DNA from: Cavia porcellus
Lineage: Eukaryota > Chordata > Mammalia > Rodentia > Caviidae
Direction of reading: 5' to 3'
Assembly (NCBI RefSeq): GCF_034190915.1
Contig: NW_026947496.1
Span: 29,942,001 to 30,006,000 of the forward strand
Length of the DNA: 64,000 nucleotides
Shown piece after piece: positions 45,119 through 55,600 of the stretch (position 1 is its first letter; every line of letters starts with the position of its first letter). The notes beneath the pieces were generated by a model. That model was not told the origin of the DNA. It did no database searches and saw nothing but the letters and a program-made list of their open reading frames with translations. The translations under genes and the position numbers were made by a program.

Positions 45119-47430
45119 GCAATTTATATTTTTTAAAAATTGCTCCCACTTTTCGATAGCATTCATCTAGAGCAAGCCTTTGCTTTCTTGAACCTCCCCA
45201 GATCCCTAACATAAGCCAAATCTCTTCACAAATCCTGCATCTGCAGGTGGGCTCCCTGCTTTGGTAACAAGTACCCTAACCATAAGTATCATAAACACCT
45301 GGCTGGACAGCTGGGGGCTGTGATTGACAAGACCTTGGCATGACCATTGACAGCAATCAGAAGGAATTAATAGCATCTTGGCCCCAGTCTTCCATTTCCC
45401 AGGTACAGCAAGATCTGTCAGCATCTAAAGCCAAAAGGAACTTCCCACAGATTTCTAAGAACAAAAGCTGAAACAAAAAGCATGTTCATGATTTACTGAT
45501 AATTTTTCAGTAATCAGGTATTCACAGAAGGGAACAGTGGTTTTATTGTACATTGTGTACACGTATTCCAGCTTCTTTCCCCTATCTGTACCTCAAATGA
45601 TAATTGGTTTTGTTTTGTTCATCTTCCAAAGAAACTCATACAAGGGCTTGTGAAACTGAGTTTTGTCCCTGTTGTTCCACAAACAATGACCCCCTTAGAA
45701 ACCGTTCTATTCCCATGGACTGGGAAAGGCACAATTGTGTACACACCAGTGGCTCTTCACAGCTCCAGGCTTCTGCTTCCTAAAGATTCAAAGCCCCAGG
45801 AGGCATGAAAATGAAAAATTCTGACAGCTTTTCAGTGACACACATGAAAGGGTGCTAACATCCCATTTTTCTTGGGTCACAACAGCTCTTTTGGAAGTTC
45901 AAGACTGGCTGATCCTGTGCTCCTTCCCCACATCCGTTACAGGCGCAGCTGGTGGGGAGCAAGGGAGTCAGGAGAGTATGTGCTCCTGGGCTGGCGGAGA
46001 GAGGTGGTGGTGGAGACTAAGAGCTGGTTAGAGACTGTCTCAGAATATTAACGGTCTCTCCATGCTGCCCCATTTCTCTCCAGAGTTGTATTCTGAATCT
46101 CACATCATTTGTCTCTTTGTCCTCTCTGCCCCCTTTTCCTTCTCTCCTTTTTAAGCATCTTCCCCTCCTCTCCTTTGTCCTCCTCTCCTTTCTCCCTTTT
46201 CATCTCTCCCCTTCCCCTCCTCCCCTCACTCCCTTCTCTCCCACTTTCCTGCACACAGCCCCCCCCCACGTACTGACAGCCTCCTGATCTCTTTGAGGGG
46301 CAGGGTTCCAGCTTTGCTGATCCTCAGCAACAATCCTGAGTTGAGTTTCTAGTTCTACAAGTCACTTAGAGTCCCCAAGAAGACAAAGCACAGAACTGCA
46401 ACCCAGATAAAAACAACAACAGCAACAACAACAAAAAAACCTCTTTTGGGTTTGGTTTGGTTTTTTTGGTATAAAAACACCTTTATTATTAGTTCATCCT
46501 GTCACATTTCCTCATCGTGTTTTCTAGCCCCACTTCCCAAATAAATTACTTGAACCTAAATCTTTGTCTCAAGGTCTGCTTTAGGGGAAAGGCAAACTAA
46601 GGGAATGGAGGGTGACAGCCAATCAAGAATCCCAGTTGCTGCTCCGTTGTCTGAGTTCTGCATTTCCACAATGTCCACAGCCTGACTCCAGAGGGTAAAG
46701 GCAGCTGTGCTCCAGAGGGCCAGTCCCACAGGACACAGGATAAGGAACAGCTGGGAACAGCAGGAGGGGTGCTCGGCAGCAGTGGTCCCACAGCCCCATC
46801 CTTCCCCAAATTCTCTTGTTTCTACCTTGCTCAAACCCAACTTCACTTTACTGGCACTCAGGAATTCCCAGTCCACCCTTTGTTCTGGGAACTCTCCATT
46901 TCAAAAGTATTTCTAAGAAGAAGCCTCAGATTTCAACTTCTTGCTCCATCCCCACTGTCCCCAATTCCTCACTGAAGTCCGCCACCTCCTTGTCCTGCCA
47001 TCTCCCGTCCTCTCCACCCATGGTTGTCATACACAAACTGTGGTGCTTTAGGTGTCCAATTTTAACATGGCCCTGGATACAGGGGATTATTTTGGTATTA
47101 CAATATCAAAATGTCATTAGGTCACACCTGTTTATTACCTTCATGTCAACCGTAGATGTCCAGCAAAACCAGCTTGCTTACAACCACAGAAAACTGCAAT
47201 CCTGCCCAATCCCCACTCACACTGGTTCCCTCTTGGCTCTGACCATGAGCAAAACAAGCCCAGTGCTGAGAGAACCATCATCCAGCAGCTTCATGGGTCC
47301 TGCAAAGCCGGCAGCTACCTCTCCACTCAGTAAAAAACAGAAAAGCCCTACAGCTCAGGTAGTTAGCAGCAGGACTTGTTCTTGGTGGGCATGAGGCCAA
47401 GGGGTTCCATCCACAGCACACGTAGGCATG

Positions 47431-47471
<41 letters not shown>
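47431..47471. repeat. (CA)n microsatellite
   Basis: About 20 CA units with one CG interruption near the start; likely polymorphic in length. Confidence 0.97.
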
Positions 47472-47475
<4 letters not shown>

Positions 47476-47750
47476 GACCCTGCCTTGTGGCTGGCAGCAT
47501 TCACAGGGAGGATCCTGTCTGCACACCATGCCTCCTAAATCAGAATCTATTTCTAAATGACTCAAGTACGGTTGAGAGAAATGTTACTACTGATGGTAGG
47601 AGAGAGCAAAATCGCCTCTTGATCGTAATAGAGGCTTAATTCAATTCTAAAAATATATTTGTAAAGAAAAAGAAGCATAAGTCAGTTTTTATGTTCAGAA
47701 ATATGCAGACAAGTACTGGATAAAACAACTAAGTAAAAAAAGTAAGTATT

Positions 47751-48066
47751 GCTGGGGATTTAGCTCAGCAGCATAAGCACCTGCCTGGGGAGTGTGAGGT
47801 CATGAGTTTTATCCCCAGTGCCAATAAAGCGGGGGAGGGCTCAGTGGCATAAACACCTGCCTGACAAGCCTGAGGTTGTGAGTCCGATTCCTAGTACACA
47901 CACACACACAAACACACAAATTGTACCATGGCTACTTAAAAACAAGTATTTACTTTAAAAAAAAAAAATAGTTCTCAGGGTTGGGGAGATAGCTCAGTGG
48001 CACAGCATCTGCCTAGCAAGCTTAAGGTCCCGAGTTTGATTCCTGGTACCAAAAACAAACAAACAA
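47751..48066 (+). repeat. Cluster of three ID SINEs
   Basis: Three ID bodies in the same orientation within 320 bp: 47751-47829 (GCTGGGGATTTAGCTCAGCA), about 47838-47912 (truncated 5' end, GAGTCCGATTCCTAGTAC with a CA-rich tail) and 47979-48066 (GGTTGGGGAGATAGCTCAGT). Confidence 0.85.
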
Positions 48067-50715
48067 AAAAAGTGAAACAAGGTCTTACTAGGTTGTCCAA
48101 TTTTACCTTGAACTCACTGCGTAGCCCAGGCTGGCCTCAAATTTGAGATCCTCCTACTTCAGCCTCCTGAGTGTGAGGTATATACAACCACACTCAGCTA
48201 ACTACATATTCTGTTTGTTTTGTTTTGCTTTGCTTTTGTTTTTTGTTTTTTTGTTTGTTTGTTCTTGAAACAAGGGTTTGATACTGAATAGGCTACCTTT
48301 GAACATACTGTGTACTGCAGGCTAACCTCAAACTTAAGATTTTTCTGTCTCAGCCTCCCAAGTGCTCAGACCACCGTGTCCAATGTAGGCTGGTCCTAGA
48401 GAAAGGAAGACATCGGATAGGTTGGAAATGAAGCTAACAATTTTCTTAAAATCTCTTTGTCCCATCTGGTTTTTAAAAACTCTTTATCTTTCACCTTTAC
48501 CGTCGAGATTGAAAAAAAAAAAAAAAAAAAAAAAACCTCTTTATCTAAGCAGGACTCAATGGCATACCCTTGTAATCCTGAACTATGGGAACCTAAAATA
48601 AGAAGACAATAAATTCAAGCCCAGCTGGGTAATTTAGCAGTTTGGTAAGATACTGCCTCAAAATTTAAAAATAAATAAACAAAGGATGTAGCTCAATCCC
48701 CTGTACCACCACAAAAAATTAATAATAATAAAATAAAAACACAGGTATTAACTTTGACAGAATAAAAACTAAATTAAAAAAAGAACAGCCACAAATAGCT
48801 GTCTAAGCAAAATGCTAAGTGTTAACTAAGAAAGAGTGCAAGAAACCATGGCAACTATAACATTTGACACTGAGGAATTTGAACCCTGCATGGTAAACAA
48901 GAGGCAGCACATTCCACAGCCCCAAGGGCTCCTGTCTACGAGCAGTTAGGAGTGGGAGCTCTTCCTGAAAGCAGCTCCTCACGCCAGGCTGCTCCCAAGC
49001 AGAAGCTGGGAACGGGCAGCCAATGCATTTTCTTCACTGCATGAAACAAGACCTTCTGCAGTTTATTGCTGGGGTTAAGATGCTGGAACTTGACACTAGG
49101 GCAGAGGTGCAGCATCCCTTTTCAGTGTTTATCATCAGCATATATTCTCATTTATTTCATTATATAGATCCAAATATATTATAAAAAAATAAAGAAGACT
49201 CTCTACTTATGAGTCATGTTTAGTTCAATAACTATTACAGGTCTCAAATTTTATTGCTGTTTATATTTCGGCCATACATACATACATATATAGTAAAACA
49301 TAATGCAAATATATGCATATGTGAGTGCCTATATCATGCACATCAAATCAGTTTTAGCTTTCCCAAAAATTTTCTCTGAACAGTCATATTAATCCTATAC
49401 TCTTCTTACAGAGTATAACAATTAGTCTTGATTGTGGTATTAACCCAACTCCCAATTAATGAAAACATACATACACAAGTCATTCCTGATTATTTAATAG
49501 ATGGTAATATTGTATTGAATATTTAAGTTAACTGGGTTTTTTGTTTTGTTTTTTGGTACTGTGTTTGCCATGCAGGCGCTTATACCGCTGAGCTAAATCG
49601 CGGGCCCCCTGGTTGTTTTGTTTCCCCTGAGACAATGTCCATGTAGTTCACACTAGCCTTGAACTCATTGTGTAGCCTGGGCTGGCCTCAAACTCAAAGT
49701 AATCCTCCTGCCTCAATCTCCGGAATGCTGGGATTATAGATGTGCACTACCATGCCCAGTTTAAATTAATTCTATAAATTATTCTTAAACACAAATTAAT
49801 CAAAAGCAATGATACAGCCAGAGATATAGCTCAGTAGTATTGTATCTGCCTGGCAAGTATGAGGTCCTGGCACCTACAAAAAAAAAAAAAAGTAAGCATA
49901 ATAGGGGCCCAGATTATGGTTAAAGATCATAATTTTTTATAATGCTGTATATTTCCTCAAGCATGAATAAAATAAACATGGCATTTCTGAAGGACATTCA
50001 TATATTCAGGGATTTTTAGGTAAAAAGTGACAGGACAAGATTTATGTTTGGGGACAATTATTTTCCAGGCAGTCATTATAGTCATAATTCTATTAAAAGG
50101 CAAATTACAAAACTGGGAAGGACCTTTGTCATGAATGTAATACAGAACTTGTTATTTTTAATTTCTGGAGGATTCATACAGATTGCCAAAGAAGAGCATC
50201 AGGGCCAGTCTTGAATACAATGGACAATTAGCCTGAAGCTCATTTCTAGAATATGTCAATCAATTAACACATGAAAATGGCCAGTCTCTTTATCATATAG
50301 AACACAGCAAAATATTGCAGGAATTTGATAAATTTTACACATTCCCATAGTGACAATGTTTTTTTAAATTAGCCGACAGTTGCTGGAAGGACTTGGTGAG
50401 CAGGGGTTGAGTGAGCTGACAGTGTGCTGGGTTCATATTTCACAGAGGGACACTGGGCAGTAGGCTCAGACCCTGTGACCCGACACCTCTACTTCAGGAA
50501 ATTTATCAGATGGTTAATCAGGAACTAAGACTTAATGTGCATTATTTATAACAGAAAATAAAAGAACAAACTGTCTCACAATTTTGGCAGTTATGCAACA
50601 ATTCAGGGCAAGAAAGCCTTATTGATTATTTCTATGTTGTATGTAAACATTAAAAAAAAAAAAACCACTGGAAAGACACGCTAACATAGAGCTATTGTTA
50701 AAAATATCTTTCTGT

Positions 50716-50808
50716 GGGGCCGGGGATTTAGCTCAGCGGCATAAGCAGGTGGTCATGAGTTTGATCCCTGGTACCGATAAAAATGAAAAAGGCAAAAAAA
50801 AAAAAAAT
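50716..50808 (+). repeat. ID SINE with internal deletion and target-site duplication
   Basis: GGGGCCGGGGATTTAGCTCA start, then CATAAGCAGGTGGTCATGAG: the usual CACCTGCCTTGCAAG segment is missing. Flanked by ATCTTTCTGT on both sides. Confidence 0.9.
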
Positions 50809-52300
50809 CTTTCTGTATTTTATTGATTTTTCCCCCATAACATTTACAGCTTTAGCCTCACGTGAGGAACTTCTCTGAGAGAACTATCCTCCGACTTCGG
50901 CTGGGCTGTAGCTGCAGCTCAGTGGTACAGGCCTTGCCTATCATGCCCCAGCGCTGGGGCCCCATCCTCAGCACCCTACCAGAGGGGGAAGGGGGATCTG
51001 TGTACAGAGATATCCTTAGGGTGGGAATGCTGGGCCCTGGGAACTGACCTGGTGCCTTTTGACCTGGTGCCTTCACCCACCTTGCTCAAGGATGTGAAAC
51101 CTCCCCCAACACCCCCACTCACCTCAGTGTCCTCTTCTCCCTGGGAGGAAAAGGTTGCCATGATGAACAAGAGTCCAAGAGTTGGCTACTCCCTAGTCTC
51201 TGCCCTTTGTTTTTCAGCCCACACAAATACAGTAACAATAAAATAACAACTTACTTTTTTATGTGGTAAGCACTTTACCTGCTTCATTTAATCCTCCCAA
51301 CATATCCTCAGCAAAGGTCCTACCAACACTATTACTTTGTTTTTGTTGTAGATGTTAAAGTAATGCTGGGGATCAAAACCCTTTGTTTGGGGTTTTTTTG
51401 TTTGTTTGTTTGTTTTTGCTTGCTTTTAGATTAGTTTCTACAGGTAAGTTTTATATAGGCTGTCCTTGAGTCTGTTGCCCAGGCTGGCTTTTTCAAATGT
51501 GCTTAAGCTCTCAAGTGGGATCATTAACCGCCACCACCACCACCCTGCCACCTTTTTGGTACTAGGAACAGATCCCAAGACCTTTGGTGCTGACCTGCAT
51601 TTCCAGCTCTTCTTAGTTTGGATCAAAATCTGGCTACATCCTTAAATCACTCAGGCTGGGCTCCTCCTGAGGTCCTCCTGCCTCAGCTACCCAGAGTGCT
51701 GGGATTAGAGGGAGGCATCTACACCTAGTTTGATTTCTAAAACAAGAGAATTGAGGCTTGGAGAGGTAAATTAATTGGCAAAAGCTCTTGTATTTCATTT
51801 TAATTTTTACCTGACTCTCTCTCTTCCTTTTTCTCTCTATCCCTCTTTATTTAGCCCACAACTCCCTAGCTCTCCATCTCTCGGAACCTTTTTATTTTTC
51901 CCTAACACAAGTGCACCAGGCCCCTGGAGGCAGGCTTTCAGTCCAGCACTTCCCCTTTCCTTCTGTTGCTGGCTTTTAATTTTTGCCCCAGGGGCCACAA
52001 CCTGCTTTTTCACTCGGTGGCAGGAGCTCCTGTGTCTTTTCCTCCAAGACCAGAACCTCGAGGCCAGTAGGTGTTGCCACCTCCGTCCCTCTGGTCCTCA
52101 CTCCTCTTGGGCCCTCTATTCTTCAAACTCTTCTGCTCTCTTGAACACTTCTACTTTCTCATCTTCTCACATCTTTTTCTCTTTTCTCCTCTATTGCATT
52201 TCCCTTGTGACCATGTCTGCCTAACCAGCCTTATCTTTATCACTTCTAAAAGCTAAGGCATATTTGATTCTACCATAACTTTTTTAGTTCAGTGCAGTGA

Positions 52301-52591
52301 TCGCAAGATTCGTGTATTTATACGCAGTGCACTAGCAGGCACTATGCCTCACAACGCCTTTCTTGAGACTAAGGCTCTCTAGAGCGGTAAGGGCACTTGG
52401 CTGTTTTGTAGGTGCCTGAGCAAACCGGGGCACAGTCTAAGAACTCCTTGGAAGGGGGGCACCTAGGGGCGCAGAGTGCCATTTGTAGAGGTCTGGTGGA
52501 GATCCCGGAGCTAAGAGGCCCCCAGCCTCTCTAGCTTCATGCCGTTTGCCCCCAGGCCGAGGCTCCTGCGCCCCTCACCCACAGCTTGGAG
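52301..52591 (+). promoter_or_regulatory. BTN1A1: Presumed BTN1A1 promoter and 5' leader
   Basis: A TATTTATA element lies at about 52315-52322, some 270 bases before the start codon, and CpG density rises from here into the first two coding exons. No SINE is present in the interval. The transcription start is not determinable from sequence, and no clear non-coding first exon was seen. Confidence 0.35.
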
Positions 52592-52664
52592 ATGGTGACA
52601 CCCGGCCTTCTTGTCGCGCTCCTGCTCACACTAGAGCTCCTGCAGCTGCACGCACTGCGCGCAG
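52592..52664 (+). CDS. BTN1A1: BTN1A1 exon: signal peptide
   Basis: ATG at 52592 ([20 protein letters not shown] then ALRA). The sequence differs from the MAVFP-type start seen in other mammals and kept in the neighbouring pseudogene, but length, phase and position fit. Donor GCAG|GTCAGT. Confidence 0.85.
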
Positions 52665-55600
52665 GTCAGTGCCCTTCTTGCGCAGGTCAGCGCCCTCTTG
52701 TCCCGTGGGATGGAAATGTTTCATTAAAAGCAAATGACCCCATTGTGGCCCCGCTGGTGACCTCCTGCCGGGGTCGCGAGGGTCCCCTGGATTTTCCGGG
52801 GAAGGTCTCAGAGAGGAATCTAGGCCGACTGGAGCCTGACTTGTGCCTGCCCTCCACCCGCCCTCGGTCTGTCTCCCAGCTCGCTTCGACGTGATCGGGC
52901 CCACGGAGCCCGTGCTGGCCGCGGTGGGGAACGATGCGGAGCTGCCCTGTCGTCTGTCGCCCAACGTGAGCGCCACGCACATGGAGTTGCACTGGTTCCG
53001 AGAGGCGCCATCATGGGCCACGCTACTGCATCGGGACCCGCAGGGGCGCGCGGAAGAGCCGGCGCCCGAGTTCCGCGGGCGGGTGACTCTGGAGGCCGAC
53101 AGCATCGCCGAGGGGCGCGCAGCAGCGCGGATCCACAGAGTCCGGGCTGCGGACGAGGGCGACTACAGGTGCCTCTTCCGGGACGACACGAGCTCCGGGG
53201 AAGCCGCCGTGCGCCTCCGAGTGGCCGGTGAGAGAAAGGAAAGGGGTTTTCGCTCTCCCCGAGGGGTCCCAGGCTGGCAGTGTCCGATGCTTTGGAAATC
53301 ATTAGGATTCATTCTTAGAATCCCTTTTAGGCTGAAGAAAAACGGGAAGATTTGAGATGAGAAGAGTGAAAGCAAAGTGAAAATCTCTTTCTCATGGAGC
53401 GTCATTTTAATTATCTTCTTTCCCTTCAATGATAGGATATTTCCCCCATGAAATTGATTACATAAATGATGCAGTCAGTAGGTATATAACATTCTTTTAC
53501 ACAGATACACCATAGTTTAGTTAATTAGCTCCCACAACTCAACATTTTAGTTCTGTTTATAATTGAGACTGTGCCGCACACCACAGGGGATCTGAGGTTA
53601 TGTTATGGTTAAGTCTCAAATAACTAAGATCAGAGGGCACAGCCATTTGCTAACATTCTTGAGTCACCTGGAAAATACATTGCTTTTTTTTTTTTTTTTT
53701 TTTTTTTTTTTTGTGCGTGAGATCAAACTCATGATCTCGCACTTGCCAGGAAGGTATGTATGCCTGCTGAGCTAAATACCCAGCTTTGATTATTTTCTTG
53801 CTTCAAGACAAAATTTAGAGTGAAACAGAGAAAATGATTAGCGTTCTGGAAGAAAGTACAAGTTGAGGTTTGACTTTCCCACATACTAATGATTGGCATC
53901 AGGAAAAACTGGGAAACATTTCTCCAGTAAGATTTTGCAAGAATGAAATAAATTTAGACATTGCATGAAAAACTGCCTTGTTGATTCTAAAGGCATTTAT
54001 ATACTTATAAGATATTATTACTATGTCTTAGACTAATCTAAAATTTAAAATGTCTGTAAATTATATACTGTATTTAAAGTATCATATATAACTCTTATTT
54101 TTAGGGACAAGTCGCTTAAAGACTGACTACAAAAGCCTAGGTATTTGATAGTGTAAAATTTTGTAACCTTTTGTGAGTGAGAGACACTTTTGAGACTGAT
54201 GAAAGTGGTAGGCCCTTTCACAAGAAGGATATACATTCTCATTTATCTACACAAACTTGGGATATGGATAGTTGTAGACATGTGTTTATGGACTTTTCTC
54301 TGCAATTCAGTGTTTTCCACAATTTTATAATTATAAATTTTTTTAAAAGGAATTGCACCCATCAGACAGGAAAAGCAGCTTTAGATTGATTTTTGTTAGG
54401 CATAATTGTATGAAGGAAGATGAGGTTGAAGCCATTTAACAAAATTCCTAAATCAGCATTATGGGACAAAAAACTTAAATTAGCAACAGTTTTAGGGAAA
54501 AGAACTTTCTACCCTTTCTTTTTCTCAAGAATACTCTGTCTCCATCCACCTTTAAATCAATATTCTAATCCCAGTCCTTCCGACCTTGTAATACATTCAA
54601 CTGCAGATCGCTTTCTCTGTTCCGGAGCTCCAGCTTAGACCCTGGTTTTGGTTCATCTTAGATGTAGGTAACAGTCACATTCATCATAGAGAATTTGTAC
54701 TTGTGCATATTATAACCTGTTTTTTGTTCCCTTCTCTTACCCTCCCCTCTCCATTTTTAAAAGTTTTATTTCCATTTTTTCTCATTTTTTTTAACTTTCC
54801 TGTCTCTCTCCTTCCTTGTTACTTTCCCCATTTGAACATTTTCTTCATATTTCACAATATGTTATACATTTTAGTCCTAATTTACACTTTCAGTTTCTTA
54901 CATTAGAAAAATAATGCAGTACCCATGTGCGTGTGATTTATTTCACTTAAGAGTATGGACCCCAGGGTACCCATTTTCCTAGAAATGTCTCGAGCATATC
55001 CTTCTTTATCCAGCCTAGACCCTTAACCTGCCTTTCAATCATTATCCTACTGTTCTTGCTTACTGGACAAGTGCTCTTATTGGTGCCCACACTTCAAAGG
55101 CTGATCCCCGCAAGGCACCCTTCTCATATACCTTTCATTTACCCCAAGGTATGTGAACTTTCTTTCCCTGAGACTTACTCAGTTTCCTTGTGTAAATGAA
55201 GTATGGAGAAGAATTTCTCCCAGTCCAAGTCTGCTTTTCCCTCCCCCACTCCCTCTCTCATTATAAGGCTTCCAGAAGGATAACCACTGAAAGATTAAGG
55301 CCCTCTTCTCTCTCCACAGCCCTGGGCTCTGACCCTCACATCAGTATGGAAGTTCAAGCAAGTGGAGAGATCCGGCTGGAGTGCACTTCTGTGGGGTGGT
55401 ACCCAGAGCCCCAGGTGCAGTGGAAAACCCCCTCAGAGGCCAAGTTTCTGTCCACATCTGAGTCCAGGAGTCCTGACCCGGAGGGTCTTTTCACCGTGGT
55501 GGCTTCCATGATCATCAGAGACATGTCCCTGGAGAATGTGTCCTGCTGCATCCACAACCTGCTCCTTGGCCAGCAGAAGGAAGCAGGAATTTCCATGTCA

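Larger units (their letters stand above)
40991..52300. other. Intergenic region between the pseudogene and BTN1A1
   Basis: No coding exon recognised. Contents besides those listed: reverse ID 41920-42001, ID + 43404-43492, B1-like + 43660-43778 and 44845-44965, reverse ID 45038-45118, polypyrimidine tract 46080-46270, ID cluster 47751-48066, B1-like - 48065-48200 and 48225-48385, poly(A) 48510-48533, B1-like + 48550-48690, reverse ID 49548-49606, B1-like - 49610-49760, ID + 49817-49893, ID + 50716-50808, ID-like 50900-50985, B1-like - about 51455-51725. Stretches 43060-43380 (possibly LTR), 45120-46080, 46450-47390, 48760-49500 and 49900-50700 hold nothing I can identify. Confidence 0.65.
52500..53240. 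other. CpG-rich block over BTN1A1 exons 1 and 2
   Basis: Dense CpG (for example GCGCGCGGAAGAGCCGGCGC, CGCGCAGCAGCGCGG) over about 0.7 kb, ending abruptly at the exon 2 donor, while surrounding introns are AT-rich. It has the look of a CpG island. Confidence 0.75.

Noticed and set aside
46816..47394. 192-codon open frame on +
   Set aside because: No recognisable domain, no splice context, low-complexity composition, and it runs towards a (CA)n tract. Probably chance or an old transposon remnant.
52626..53302. Long open frames on the - strand opposite the BTN1A1 IgV exon
   Set aside because: Shadow frames caused by the very high GC content, which removes stop codons; the + strand reading is a complete Ig domain with splice sites.
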